Source: Bacteroidia bacterium
GTDB taxonomy: Bacteria > Bacteroidota > Bacteroidia > Cytophagales > Cyclobacteriaceae
Length of the DNA stretch: 64,000 bases
Assembly (NCBI GenBank): GCA_030425425.1
Contig: JAUIAO010000019.1
Span: 1 to 64,000 of the forward strand
Direction of reading: 5' to 3'
The stretch's first letter is position 1. Each line of letters begins with the position of its first letter. A model generated the notes under the pieces. The model saw only the letters and a program-made list of their open reading frames with translations. It was not told the DNA's origin and searched no databases. Positions 1 through 9,551 of the stretch are shown here, in pieces. The position numbers and the translations under genes were made by a program.

Positions 1-127
1 ACTTAAACTACCCACTGACTACTATCGACATGTCTTTAGAGAAACCGCCCAGTACGAGAGTACGCTGGGTGGTGTGAGAGGACAACAAAGATAGGTTTGA
101 TCACCTATCTTTGTTTCCTACTCGATT
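1..127 (+). mobile_element. 3' end of a group II intron (domains V and VI)
   Basis: Bases 44-73 fold as a group II intron domain V. A 9-bp lower stem (44-52 with 65-73) contains a CGC triad at 46-48 facing GTG at 69-71 with the characteristic G-U wobble. Above it lie a 2-base bulge at 63-64, a short upper stem and a GAGA tetraloop at 56-59. Bases 76-123 fold as domain VI: a long stem (84-95 with 104-115) over a lower stem (76-82 with 116-123), with A120 bulged on the 3' side as the branch point. The sequence then runs to CGAT, so the 3' splice site is at about 126/127, giving the usual 7-base branch-to-end distance and an AY end. The rest of the intron, including any reverse transcriptase, lies to the left of the window. 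Coordinates 1-40 are assumed to be intron (domain IV or its tail). Confidence 0.85.
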
Positions 128-141
128 GTCAAAATGCTTGT

Positions 142-720
142 TTACTTGTTGGAAACGATTTTGATATTCAAATCGAATTCATCATAGATAGTCTTATCAC
201 CCAAATCATCGAAAAAGCTACCTGATCCGTAACGAATATTATATTTAGATCGGTCAATTGTAAGTTTCGCAGTGCTCACGATAGCGTTGCCTTGCTCTTC
301 TGTATTGGCGATAAACTGGATAGGATGTGTGATTCCTTTGATTGTCATGTCACCGACTACTTTGTATTTGTTTGGACCCTGTGGGATTGCTCTGGTCACT
401 ACAAATTTTGCCGTTGGGTATTTATCTACTCCGAAGAAGTCATCAGATTTCAAATGACCTACAAGTTTATCTTTCCACTCACCAGACAAATCACTGTTAT
501 CAATAGTTGTCATATCCACTTCAAATGAGCCACCAACAAGCTGACCCTTTTCGTATTTCAGATTTCCATTTTTTAGCTGTACTGTGCCATTGTGATCTCC
601 TGTGACTTTTCGTCCAATCCAAGTGACGGTACTTTCGCTGGTAGCCACTTCGTATTTTTTTTCAGCATTCTCACCTGTAGAGAATAGCAAAATCGCCGAT
701 AATAAAATTGTTTTTAACAT
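142..720 (-). CDS. yceI: YceI family periplasmic protein
   Basis: This 192-aa protein has a signal peptide (about residues 1-19, ending GENA) followed by one YceI domain filling the rest of the chain. Family-typical stretches are visible: TWIGRKVTGDHNGT near residue 33, FFGVDKYPTAKF in the middle and GITHPIQF after it. YceI proteins are lipocalin-like beta-barrels that bind polyisoprenoid lipids in the periplasm. The actual ligand here is unknown. The gene is monocistronic and divergent from the gene at 856. Its 3' end lies only 15 bases from the end of a group II intron. The length is normal for the family. Confidence 0.9.
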   Translation of the reverse strand: MLKTILLSAILLFSTGENAEKKYEVATSESTVTWIGRKVTGDHNGTVQLKNGNLKYEKGQLVGGSFEVDMTTIDNSDLSGEWKDKLVGHLKSDDFFGVDKYPTAKFVVTRAIPQGPNKYKVVGDMTIKGITHPIQFIANTEEQGNAIVSTAKLTIDRSKYNIRYGSGSFFDDLGDKTIYDEFDLNIKIVSNK

Positions 721-855
721 TATTTTTCGTGTTTAAATATGTATGTACATGTATGTTAATACATCGATAACGATTGTGAATAATTAATGTTCATATTTTT
801 TTAAAAATATTTCTAGATTAGTAGAAAGAAGGTCTTTGTTCTGATTCTATCTGAT

Positions 856-1893
856 ATGAAACGGGTGCTGTATTTTTTTATATTCATGACATTGGTTCAG
901 AGCTCATCCGGCCAGGAACTGCTTAAGTTTTTTATAAACAGGCGTCAAAATGTTGTTGACTCATCATTATCCGATTTGATCAGGGTTATAGAGATTTCTC
1001 AGAAAGGACCATACGAATTTGCTGATTATAATCATGATCAAATACTCGTTAGGTCTGGTACAGTAGATATAGACTACAATTATGACGGTGAGGAAGAGGT
1101 GACAGACTATGAGTTTTTGTTGGATGGAGAAATTACCACCTACTATCCAAACAGTAGTAAGGCCTCTCTCGGGAATTTTAAGAAAAATAAGAAGACTGGT
1201 TTGTTTACAGAGTGGTATGAAAATGATGCAATTCGGGCTGTAATCAACTATGAAGTGATGGGTTGGACCAACCAAAGGAAAAAGAAATTAGTGGATTTTT
1301 ATGATTCAACGGGTGTTCAATTGGTGACTAATGGTATTGGGGAGAGCTACAAGGTGTATGATAATGGCGATTATGAAAGAGGTCCAATCGAAGAGGGAAG
1401 ACGACATGGAGAGTGGACAGGCTATTTCTATCTAAATGATCAATCTTATGACTTCAAGGAATTGTATGACGATGGGAAGCTGGTTTCTGGTTATAGCTAT
1501 GATACGCTCGATAACATTTATAAATATGACAAGAAAATCACAAGGCCTTATTACAAAACCGGGATGAGAGGTTTTTTTGATCTTCTAAATAGCCAACTAT
1601 ATTATCCAAAAGATGCACGCAAGCAGAAAATTGAGGGTGAAGTTTCAATCAAGTTCAGTATTGATGAAAATGGTTATTTTGAAAATCTTGAAATTCAAAA
1701 ATCCCTGTTTCCAAGTTTGGATCAGTTATTACTTCAATTGGTAAAAAAATCAGGTGGCGATTGGACACCCGGACGATATAGGGGAGTAGTCACATCCAAA
1801 TTCACACAAGTCATTCCCGTAAAATTCGATTTGAATGGCGAATTCAGGATGAATGGATATAAGCAATTTTATTACCAAAAGGATGATGAATAG
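856..1893 (+). CDS. Exported protein with MORN-like repeats and a C-terminal TonB domain
   Basis: This 345-aa protein has a signal peptide (residues 1-19). The middle (about residues 90-200) contains short glycine/tyrosine/tryptophan-rich units, such as KTGLFTEWYEND and RRHGEWTGYFYLND, resembling MORN_2/YwqK antitoxin-like repeats. Residues about 237-325 match the TonB C-terminal domain pattern: YPKDARKQKIEGEVSIKF, then IDENGYFENLEI, ending in a VIPVKFDL-type strand. Such proteins are common in Bacteroidota. They lack the N-terminal membrane anchor and Pro-rich spacer of a true TonB, so a role in energising a receptor is doubtful. Its function is unknown; a periplasmic or envelope protein is likely. 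Confidence 0.7.
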   Translation: MKRVLYFFIFMTLVQSSSGQELLKFFINRRQNVVDSSLSDLIRVIEISQKGPYEFADYNHDQILVRSGTVDIDYNYDGEEEVTDYEFLLDGEITTYYPNSSKASLGNFKKNKKTGLFTEWYENDAIRAVINYEVMGWTNQRKKKLVDFYDSTGVQLVTNGIGESYKVYDNGDYERGPIEEGRRHGEWTGYFYLNDQSYDFKELYDDGKLVSGYSYDTLDNIYKYDKKITRPYYKTGMRGFFDLLNSQLYYPKDARKQKIEGEVSIKFSIDENGYFENLEIQKSLFPSLDQLLLQLVKKSGGDWTPGRYRGVVTSKFTQVIPVKFDLNGEFRMNGYKQFYYQKDDE

Positions 1894-1920
1894 CTTTGCA
1901 CCTCAATTGAAAAGAATTAA

Positions 1921-2484
1921 ATGATACAAATAGGAGATACCCTCATTTCGGATGACGTAAAAGAACAGTTTTTTGTTTGTGATCTGGAAAAATGTAAAGG
2001 CGCCTGCTGTGTGGAAGGAGATCTTGGTGCTCCGCTGAACGAGGATGAATTGGCAGATATGGAAGAAGTCATGGAAGTGGTAAAACCTTATCTTTCAGAT
2101 GAGGCAGTGGCAGCCCTGGAAAAGGACGGAGCTTTTTTACTCGACGAAGATGGAGACTTCAGTACTACTACAATTGATAACCGAGAATGTGCTTTTGCCT
2201 TTTATGATGAAAAAGGAATTTTGAAGTGCAGCATAGAGCAAGCGTGGAGAGATGGAAAGACCAAAATTCAAAAACCAGTATCTTGTCATTTATACCCAAT
2301 AAGAGTAGTGAAGCTACATGACTTCCTGGCATTGAATTATGATCGATGGCATATTTGTGGTCCCGCTTGTGATCTTGGAGAAAAATTATCTGTTCCCGTA
2401 TACAAATTCCTCAAGGATCCCTTAATCAGAAGATTTGGTGAGGACTGGTATAACAAGCTCTGTGAAGAAATCGAGAAATCATAA
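1921..2484 (+). CDS. DUF3109 family protein (YkgJ-like cysteine cluster)
   Basis: This 187-aa cytoplasmic protein is rich in conserved cysteines: C20, C25, C29 and C30 in [11 protein letters not shown], then [21 protein letters not shown] and [10 protein letters not shown]. The spacing matches the DUF3109 family, related to the YkgJ CxxxCxxCC proteins thought to bind zinc or an iron-sulfur cluster. The length is typical. It begins 27 bases after the upstream gene and may share its transcript. No catalytic role is established for the family. Confidence 0.85.
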   Translation: MIQIGDTLISDDVKEQFFVCDLEKCKGACCVEGDLGAPLNEDELADMEEVMEVVKPYLSDEAVAALEKDGAFLLDEDGDFSTTTIDNRECAFAFYDEKGILKCSIEQAWRDGKTKIQKPVSCHLYPIRVVKLHDFLALNYDRWHICGPACDLGEKLSVPVYKFLKDPLIRRFGEDWYNKLCEEIEKS

Positions 2485-2591
2485 CAGAAGGTAATAAATC
2501 AAGTTGTAAGTGGTTGATACATGAATCATTCGCCTTGAATCCTATTTCATACAGATTTATTGCCAGGTAAACTAGAATTGATCATTTTCTC

Positions 2592-2615
2592 CTGTAAATT
2601 TCTTTTCTTTTACAG
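2592..2615. repeat. Inverted repeat ahead of the chemosensory cluster
   Basis: CTGTAAA at 2592-2598 is repeated inverted as TTTACAG at 2609-2615, with a 10-base T-rich spacer. It lies about 55 bases upstream of the first MCP gene in a 184-base intergenic region with no other gene. It could be an operator or a leader hairpin. I see no convincing TAnnTTTG promoter next to it. Confidence 0.3.
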
Positions 2616-2668
2616 ATTAAGCGAGCATTTCCCCAGCCAATGCCCGACCCAGAATAACCAGGCAACTA

Positions 2669-5176
2669 ATGAAATTCAATTTTAGTATTCGTAAGAAGAT
2701 GATGATCTTCATCGTAGGTCTCATCGCTGTTGTTTACCTAATAACAGTCAGTTATATCACCTTAAGCTTGAGAAATGAAGCAATTGATGAAGGTTGGAAA
2801 CTAGTCACTACGGCTGCAGATCAGAAGGCTTATGAGATCCAAACCATTCTCAATGAGGATATCGCTGTAGCCAGAACTATGGCCACTGCTATGAAAGCCA
2901 TTGTAGATCTGCCTGAGGAGGAGCGTAATGAAGCCAGAAAAAAAGTGATGGTAGACGTACTCAAATCGAATCCTAAGTATGAAGCTACCTGGATGAGCTA
3001 TGAATTGTGGACCATAGACCCAGATTGGGATAAGCCATTTGGAAGGGAGCGGGCAACTTATTATCTGAAGGATGGTGAAGTACAGGAGCATATCAGGATG
3101 GGTAACCTTGATGGTGACCCGGAAAGTGGCCCATATATAGAATCAAAAAGAGATGGAAAGGAAGCCATAGATGAGCCGTATGAATTTGCGGCCTATGGTG
3201 GTGAGTCAGACGAGTTGCTGCTCGGAGTGTCTCCACTAGCACCAATCATGATCGACGGTAAATTCGGAGGACTCATAGGTACAGACATGTTTTTGAATGA
3301 TTTCAAAACCATGAGCGACATTGATTTTTATGAGCGTGGATTTGCATTTTTGGTGTCTCACAAGGGACGCATCATTTCTCATAAAAGTGAAAAGTATGGT
3401 AATCAGCTCATCGATTCACTTGATTTTTCTGATTGGGATGTGGAGGAAGTCAAAGCTAAAATTATCAATGGAGAATCTTTCCGAATGGAAACACGAGACG
3501 GTTATTTTGGAGATGAAAAAGTGATTGTCGCCTTTGCTCCGATTCAGATTGGATACTCTGATCGCCCATGGACGGTAGGACTTGAGATTCCACTCAAAGA
3601 GATTACTGCTCCCATTACCCAAGCTTTCATTGTAGCTACAATTGTGGCGTTTATTGGCTTTTTAGGTTTGATTATTATCACTTATTGGATCTCGGCGAAT
3701 ATTGCGACCTCATTGGAGAAATCCAGTGCGCTTCTGCAAAAATTGGCCAAAGGAGATCTTGATCACGAAAACCGACTGAATATCAACTCAAAAGATGAGT
3801 TGGGATACTTGGCACAAGCAGCTAATGAGCTGATGGATGAGCTGGTGAAAAAATCAGAATTTGCAGAAAGAGTGGGTAAGGGTGATTTGTTGCATGAATA
3901 TGAAGTAGCTGGCGAACGCGATATGCTGGGCTATTCATTGCTTAGAATGCGACAAAACCTGCAAACTGTAATCAATGAAATCAATACGGTACTCACACAG
4001 GCCGGTGAGCAAGGCGAGCTGTACAGTTCGCGCATAGAGACTTCCTGGGAAGAGGGTGCATGGCAGGAGCTTACATACGCAATCAACAAACTATTGGATT
4101 CCTTTGCTAGTCCATTTCAGCAATTTAACGCTGTGGTCAACGCAATGGCAGAAGGCAATTTCTCCACCAGGTTTGAAGGTGATCAGCAGGGTGATATTCA
4201 GCAGGTGGCAGCCAATCTCAATAAAGCTCAGGATAACATCAGCGAACTCCTCAATGAGATTACCAGTGGAGCAGTTATTGTGGCTGAATCAGCTGCAGAA
4301 CTACTGGCAGTCAATGAAGAAATGTCGGTCAACACAAAAGAGATTGCCAGCTCTATCGCAGAAATGAGCAATGGAGCTCAAAATCAAGTGAGCAAAGTAG
4401 ATGAATCCTCTAGACTGGTGGAGAATATTATGCAGTCTTCCAATGAAATGGGTGGACAGGCAGACACGATTAATGGTGCCGCTCAGGATGGTGCAGACTC
4501 CAGTGAAAAGGGGCAGAAACTTGTCAGAAAAGTGGGCTTTAGCATGAAAGATATTGCGGCTTTTACCAATGACACGTATGATTCTATTCAGGTATTGACC
4601 AAGAGATCTAATGAAATATCTACTGTGCTATCTGTAATTACAGAAATCGCTTCTCAAACTAATTTACTGGCATTGAATGCGGCCATTGAAGCAGCACAAG
4701 CAGGGGATGCCGGGCGCGGGTTTGCAGTGGTGGCAGAAGAAATCAGGAAACTGGCAGAAGGTTCCAAAAAATCTGCTCGTGAAATCGAGAAACTCATCAA
4801 TGACGTCTTGAATGATGTGCAAACGACCAGCTCCGCAATAGAAATGATGAAGGCAAGTGTGAAAAATGGAGAGGAAGCTACAGGCTATGCTTCCGATGCA
4901 TTTAAGGAGATCACGGATTCTACTGTGAAGACATTGAGCATGTCTGAGGAGATTAGGAAACGCGTCATGAATCAGATCGATTCCATTAAAAATGTGGTGA
5001 CAATCACAGAATCAGTGGTGGTCATTGCCGAGCAGACTGCTGCAGGATCTGAAGAAATTGCCAGTTCTGCCTCAGAATTATCTGCAGGTATGGAAAGCTC
5101 TGGGAATAAGAGTCAGGAGTTGGCCGTATTGGCTGAGCAGCTGAAAAACAAACTCAGTCATTTCAAACTGTCGTAA
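2669..5176 (+). CDS. Methyl-accepting chemotaxis protein with dCache sensor domain
   Basis: This is an 835-aa transmembrane chemoreceptor. TM1 is at about residues 10-32. A periplasmic double-Cache-type domain spans about 33-313 and includes FAFLVSHKGRIISH, the typical membrane-distal/proximal Cache pattern. TM2 is at about 314-343. A HAMP domain follows, then further HAMP-like helices to about residue 540, then the MCP signalling domain (545-835). The hairpin tip around residue 659 ([19 protein letters not shown]) is fully conserved and would bind CheW and CheA. Cache domains generally sense small organic ligands; the ligand here cannot be read from sequence. It is the first gene of the chemosensory cluster and is followed 18 bases later by cheW. 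Confidence 0.93.
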   Translation: MKFNFSIRKKMMIFIVGLIAVVYLITVSYITLSLRNEAIDEGWKLVTTAADQKAYEIQTILNEDIAVARTMATAMKAIVDLPEEERNEARKKVMVDVLKSNPKYEATWMSYELWTIDPDWDKPFGRERATYYLKDGEVQEHIRMGNLDGDPESGPYIESKRDGKEAIDEPYEFAAYGGESDELLLGVSPLAPIMIDGKFGGLIGTDMFLNDFKTMSDIDFYERGFAFLVSHKGRIISHKSEKYGNQLIDSLDFSDWDVEEVKAKIINGESFRMETRDGYFGDEKVIVAFAPIQIGYSDRPWTVGLEIPLKEITAPITQAFIVATIVAFIGFLGLIIITYWISANIATSLEKSSALLQKLAKGDLDHENRLNINSKDELGYLAQAANELMDELVKKSEFAERVGKGDLLHEYEVAGERDMLGYSLLRMRQNLQTVINEINTVLTQAGEQGELYSSRIETSWEEGAWQELTYAINKLLDSFASPFQQFNAVVNAMAEGNFSTRFEGDQQGDIQQVAANLNKAQDNISELLNEITSGAVIVAESAAELLAVNEEMSVNTKEIASSIAEMSNGAQNQVSKVDESSRLVENIMQSSNEMGGQADTINGAAQDGADSSEKGQKLVRKVGFSMKDIAAFTNDTYDSIQVLTKRSNEISTVLSVITEIASQTNLLALNAAIEAAQAGDAGRGFAVVAEEIRKLAEGSKKSAREIEKLINDVLNDVQTTSSAIEMMKASVKNGEEATGYASDAFKEITDSTVKTLSMSEEIRKRVMNQIDSIKNVVTITESVVVIAEQTAAGSEEIASSASELSAGMESSGNKSQELAVLAEQLKNKLSHFKLS

Positions 5177-5194
5177 CCACTTAATTTTAAGACT

Positions 5195-5686
5195 ATGACC
5201 AAAGAACAATCCTGGGTGGAGCAGGCCGAGAGCACGGTGATCACAAAAGGCTCAGATCGTGAACAGGTAGAGATGTCCGGTCTTGTAGTTTTTACGGTTA
5301 ATTCGCAGCAATATGCCATTGCTGTGGAGCATATAAAAGAAGTGATTCACACACCTCCAATTACACCATTGCCCCAATCTCCTGATTTACTGGGAGTTTG
5401 CAATGTCAGAGGGACCGTAATCGCAGTAATGGATATGTACCAAAAGATTACCAAAAAAGATGCTGAAAGCCTGGATGGATTCATTTTAATATTGGAAAAC
5501 GAAGATCTGAAGGTTGGAGTGCTAGTAGATCAAATACCAGAATCCACTCAAGTAGAATCTCAAAAAATCAACACCTCTGCAGCTGCTTTGAAATCCCTGG
5601 ATAATGATGAAAGATTTATCACTGGGGTAGTGAGAACAGATGAACGATTTATATTCTTAATAGACCCTTTTTTACTTATTAATTAA
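5195..5686 (+). CDS. cheW: CheW coupling protein (first copy)
   Basis: This 163-aa protein has an approximately 25-residue polar N-terminal tail, then a CheW domain: LVVFTVNSQQYAIAVEHIKEV, ITPLPQSPDLLGVCNVRGTV and VGVLVDQIPESTQV. It scaffolds receptor tips to the P5 domain of CheA. It lies between the two MCP genes, so it probably serves the upstream receptor. It is distinct from the second cheW at 7954, which suggests receptor-specific coupling (inference). Confidence 0.93.
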   Translation: MTKEQSWVEQAESTVITKGSDREQVEMSGLVVFTVNSQQYAIAVEHIKEVIHTPPITPLPQSPDLLGVCNVRGTVIAVMDMYQKITKKDAESLDGFILILENEDLKVGVLVDQIPESTQVESQKINTSAAALKSLDNDERFITGVVRTDERFIFLIDPFLLIN

Positions 5687-5724
5687 ATTTTTAACCCTCG
5701 AATTTTAATTACCCTAAACCAACT

Positions 5725-7944
5725 ATGATGAACAATGATTATTTAGTTTTAGCGTTTTCTCTCACCTTTATCGCAGTTCCGATTGCTATTGGTGTCGCTA
5801 AGCTGGTATTGAAAAACTCAATACTATTTCGAATAGCTATAGGCTCTGTCCTTACCGTGGCTATCATAGCCTACCTCGGCTTTATAGTCGGCAAACTTGG
5901 TATAATTCAGCTGTTGTGGGCCATTCCTGTAGGCATTGGCTTTACGAGTTTGTTCTTTTATTACCTTCATTTCCGTCTTAGGCAACCACTGAGTGCTATT
6001 TCAAGGAATATCGAAGAATTAGAAAGAGGACATATTTCTGAATTCGAGGTGAATAAGCTTAATAAAGATGATGAAGTAGGTGATATCATTCGATCACTCA
6101 ACAAACTGAGCAGTTCTATAGGTCAGGCATCATTTTTTGCTACGGAGATTACCCGTGGAAACTTAGATGTGGAATTCGATGTGCGGGACAATGAAGATGC
6201 GCTGGGTCACGCATTGATTGGAATGCGGGACAATTTGAAAAATATCTTTCGTCTGACAAACGAAGTTGTAGTAAGTGCTGGACAGGAAGGTAACCTTAAC
6301 TCCAGAATTCAACTGGATGATCTGTCTGGGATCTGGCTGGGGCTTTCGCGAAATATCAATGCGCTGATCGATGGAATTGCCAACCCTTTGGAAAAAATCA
6401 ACACCATAGTTCGATACATGGCAGAAGGGGATCTTACCAAACGTTTTGAAGGCGAGGTAAAAGGTGACATGAAAAGTCTTGCAAATAATCTAAATCAGGC
6501 GATGGATAATCTGGATGGCTTGCTTCACCAGATAGCGACACATGCTTCCATCATTGATAATTCTGCCACGGAAATGAACCTTACTGGCGAAGAAATGAAC
6601 GCCAGCACCAATGAGATCGCTACAGCCATTGCTCAGATGAGTCATGGAGCCCAGAGCCAGGTATCTAAAGTAGATGAATCGTCGGCATTGTTAGAAAATA
6701 TATTGCAGAAATCTTCTCAGATGCTAGAAAAGTCTGAGCAAATCAATGACGCTGCAAAACAAAGTGCCAACGATAGCCAAAATGGCTTGGATGTTGTCAA
6801 AGAGTTGGTGTCTAGTATGACGGAAATATCTGAATTTTCCAGGAAGACTGATGAGTCTATGAAGGTGCTCAGCGAGCGTTCAGGACAGATTACCCAGGTG
6901 TTGAGTGTGATCACGGAGATTGCTTCACAAACCAATTTACTGGCTCTGAATGCGGCTATAGAAGCGGCACAGGCGGGTGATGCGGGTCGAGGATTTGCCG
7001 TAGTTGCAGAAGAGATTAGAAAGCTTGCCGAAAGCTCTCGTGTGTCCGCAAGAGAGATTGAGACATTAGTGAAAGATGTGCAGTCGGATACAAAAGAAAC
7101 GGCCAAGGTGATCAAGCAAATGAAAGGAGTAGTAGATTCTGGAGCAAAGGCCTCCAATACTGCCAATGATACTTTCCAGACCATTTTGAATTCTACGAAT
7201 AGCACTTTAGAGTTTTCCGAGGATATACTGCAATCAGCTAAGAATCAAATAACGGACATTAATGAAGTAATTCTCATCACAGAAGGTGTGGTGGTAATAG
7301 CAGAACAAACCGCTGCTGGTACAGAAGAAGTAGCCTCTTCGGCTACAGAGATGTCTTCTGGTATGCAGGGGTATCATGACAAAGCTCAGGAGTTGGCATC
7401 TGTAGCTGATGAGTTCAAGAAAGGTATTAGTATGGTACGCTTGTCAGGAGAGTCTAAAGAAAACAAGGTGCTTTACAATATGAGAGCTGCCTTTGAGCAT
7501 GAAAAAATGCTACTCGATTCTTTGCTGGATAATGTTCCGGATTTGATTTACTTCAAGGATAAAGATTCTAAATTTATCAGGGCCAGTAAGTCACTTATTG
7601 GAATACATAAATTGAATACACTCGATGATCTTATTGGAAAATCTGATTTTGACTTTTTTGGTGAGCATGCTAAAAAAGCATTTCAGGATGAGCAGGAGAT
7701 TATCCAAACAGAAACTCCAAAACTCAATATGGTCGAACAAGAAGATCGAAGTGATGGCTCGCAGACCTGGGTTTCTACCTCCAAGATTCCACTCAAAAAC
7801 AAGGATGGAGAGGTCATTGGCACATTTGGGATTTCTAAGGATATAACGGATTTCAAATTGGAAGAGCAAAAGAACAAGGAGCAAGAGCAACTCCTGGAGA
7901 AGATTACAAAAGAATTGGAGCAGCTCAAACAGAACAAAAGTTAA
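5725..7944 (+). CDS. Methyl-accepting chemotaxis protein with C-terminal PAS domain
   Basis: This 739-aa receptor has three N-terminal hydrophobic segments (about residues 7-29, 32-57 and 60-84) with almost no periplasmic loop. A HAMP domain (85-140) and helical linker follow, then an MCP signalling domain with the conserved tip [19 protein letters not shown]. After the signalling domain comes a PAS domain (about 590-710: [45 protein letters not shown]) and a charged coiled-coil tail. The sensor module is therefore cytoplasmic and placed distal to the methylation helices, unlike the usual N-terminal input. The PAS domain may sense redox, a metabolite or a cofactor. A second cheW follows 9 bases later. 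Confidence 0.92.
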   Translation: MMNNDYLVLAFSLTFIAVPIAIGVAKLVLKNSILFRIAIGSVLTVAIIAYLGFIVGKLGIIQLLWAIPVGIGFTSLFFYYLHFRLRQPLSAISRNIEELERGHISEFEVNKLNKDDEVGDIIRSLNKLSSSIGQASFFATEITRGNLDVEFDVRDNEDALGHALIGMRDNLKNIFRLTNEVVVSAGQEGNLNSRIQLDDLSGIWLGLSRNINALIDGIANPLEKINTIVRYMAEGDLTKRFEGEVKGDMKSLANNLNQAMDNLDGLLHQIATHASIIDNSATEMNLTGEEMNASTNEIATAIAQMSHGAQSQVSKVDESSALLENILQKSSQMLEKSEQINDAAKQSANDSQNGLDVVKELVSSMTEISEFSRKTDESMKVLSERSGQITQVLSVITEIASQTNLLALNAAIEAAQAGDAGRGFAVVAEEIRKLAESSRVSAREIETLVKDVQSDTKETAKVIKQMKGVVDSGAKASNTANDTFQTILNSTNSTLEFSEDILQSAKNQITDINEVILITEGVVVIAEQTAAGTEEVASSATEMSSGMQGYHDKAQELASVADEFKKGISMVRLSGESKENKVLYNMRAAFEHEKMLLDSLLDNVPDLIYFKDKDSKFIRASKSLIGIHKLNTLDDLIGKSDFDFFGEHAKKAFQDEQEIIQTETPKLNMVEQEDRSDGSQTWVSTSKIPLKNKDGEVIGTFGISKDITDFKLEEQKNKEQEQLLEKITKELEQLKQNKS

Positions 7945-7953
7945 GTTTCGATA

Positions 7954-8496
7954 ATGAATACAGTGATCACAGACCAAGAACTCAAGCGTAGAGAGGCTCT
8001 TCATCGGCAGTTTATAGATGAAATTGCTGCTTTGAAAGATCAGTTGGTGCACCTTGTAGTATTCGACTTGTCCGGAAGATCATTTGCGATAGAAATTTCC
8101 AAAATTCACGAGGTTGTGAAAACTCCTGCCATCACCCCAATGCCTAAAATGCCTTCTTATATTCCTGGAATAGGGAAGATCAGAGGGAATAGTATTTTAC
8201 TTTTAGACTTGTCAGGAAAATTGGGGATGGAGAACCCTGAAACTTTATCAGGTAGAATGGAATACACGGTGGTGGTGAGCAGTGGAAGATTTACCATTGG
8301 GATTTTAACTCCTACTGTGCCCACTACTAAAAAAATATCTGGAAGTCATATTCAGCCAACGGGTATAGACCTGGCGGGTACTCCAGAAGACGAAACATAC
8401 ATCAAAGGATTAATTCATGATGAAGACCAGCAGCATTTTTTTATTGATATTGATGAATTGATAGAGGGAGATCGGATGACAGCCAGAACCCAATAA
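7954..8496 (+). CDS. cheW: CheW coupling protein (second copy)
   Basis: This 180-aa protein has a helical N-terminal extension of about 35 residues, then a CheW fold: LVVFDLSGRSFAIEISKIHEV, ITPMPKMPSYIPGIGKIRGN and IGILTPTVPTTKKI. It differs considerably from the copy at 5195. It sits immediately after the PAS-bearing MCP and before cheB, with 11 bases to the next start. Its probable role is to couple that receptor to CheA. Confidence 0.92.
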   Translation: MNTVITDQELKRREALHRQFIDEIAALKDQLVHLVVFDLSGRSFAIEISKIHEVVKTPAITPMPKMPSYIPGIGKIRGNSILLLDLSGKLGMENPETLSGRMEYTVVVSSGRFTIGILTPTVPTTKKISGSHIQPTGIDLAGTPEDETYIKGLIHDEDQQHFFIDIDELIEGDRMTARTQ

Positions 8497-8507
8497 AGCA
8501 CACTGTA

Positions 8508-9551
8508 TTGAGTAAAAAAATCAAAATATTGATTGTAGATGATTCGGCCTTTATGAGGTTGTTGCTGACAGATCTGTTTTCAAAAGATCCGGACTTGGAA
8601 GTAATCGGAACGGCCTCAGATGGTAAACAGGCAGTGAATCAAGTGAGAGATTTGAATCCTGATCTGGTTGTGCTTGATATGAATATGGGTGACTATGACG
8701 GGCTTTATGGTGTAGAGCGCATCATGAAAGAATATCCCAGACCCGTACTTATTCTAAGTTCGGTGGGCAATTCTAACCTCAATCCGATTTTTGATGCCTT
8801 AGCATTAGGTGCAGTGGATTATATCAACAAACCAAAGACCGGTAATTCGAAAATCCGTGAAATGGATGAGGAACTATTGGCTAAGGTGAAAAAGGTAGCT
8901 CGTGCACATCCTATGGTAGCACCGGCACTGGCTGGAAAAGAATTGCATAAATTCCCTCATACTTTTGATCATAAAGCTAATTACGACATTATCGTGGTGG
9001 GCGCCTCTACAGGTGGTCCCACGGCCATCGAAAAACTGCTAACCTCACTTCCAGCCAATCTCAACGTTCCAGTTGTGATTGCTCAGCATATGCCCGCAAA
9101 TTTCATTAAGTCTTTCGCCAATAGGCTGAATAGTATCGGAGGACTAAAAGTGACAGTTGGTAAGAAAGGTATGACCCCAAAACCAGGGGTAGTAACCATT
9201 GCTCCGGGTGATAGCAATATGATATTGGAGAAAGGTAAATCAGGAGATCAGGTTCAAATTGGCTTTACACGAGAGGTGTATACTGACTATAATCACCCTT
9301 CCATCAATGCGCTGATGTGGTCTGTGGGTGAGTGCTATGGAAGCCGTGCAATTGGTGTATTGCTGACTGGGATGGGCAAAGACGGAGTAAAAGGTCTGAA
9401 ACACATTAGAGATAAGGGAGGCAAGACTATTGCCCAGGATGAGAAATCTTCGGTGATCTATGGGATGCCCAAGATGGCCGTGGAAAAAAATGCAGCAGAA
9501 GTAGTGCTGAACATAAAAGAAATTGGTGGTTATCTGGTAAACTGTTTATAA
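8508..9551 (+). CDS. cheB: Protein-glutamate methylesterase CheB
   Basis: This 347-aa protein joins a receiver domain (1-125) to a methylesterase domain (about 155-345). The receiver has the acidic pair D11/D12 and phospho-acceptor D57. The proline that usually follows two or three residues later is absent (LDMNMGDYDG). The esterase shows the full triad: S167 in GASTGGP, H194 in AQHMP and D292 in GMGKDG. It removes methyl groups from receptor glutamates during adaptation, opposing CheR. The start codon is TTG at 8508, 11 bases after the previous stop and giving the canonical MSKKIKILIVDDS start. No in-frame ATG lies nearby. Confidence 0.95.
   Translation: MSKKIKILIVDDSAFMRLLLTDLFSKDPDLEVIGTASDGKQAVNQVRDLNPDLVVLDMNMGDYDGLYGVERIMKEYPRPVLILSSVGNSNLNPIFDALALGAVDYINKPKTGNSKIREMDEELLAKVKKVARAHPMVAPALAGKELHKFPHTFDHKANYDIIVVGASTGGPTAIEKLLTSLPANLNVPVVIAQHMPANFIKSFANRLNSIGGLKVTVGKKGMTPKPGVVTIAPGDSNMILEKGKSGDQVQIGFTREVYTDYNHPSINALMWSVGECYGSRAIGVLLTGMGKDGVKGLKHIRDKGGKTIAQDEKSSVIYGMPKMAVEKNAAEVVLNIKEIGGYLVNCL

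Noticed and set aside
40-80. AGTACGAGAG near the left edge resembles the sarcin-ricin loop of 23S rRNA
   Set aside because: The surrounding sequence folds as a group II intron domain V with a 2-base bulge and GNRA loop and is followed by a domain VI. No other rRNA sequence follows, only yceI.
2484-2668. A small gene in the gap before the first MCP
   Set aside because: Only very short frames are present (for example, five codons after an ATG at about 2521); nothing coding beyond the inverted repeat.
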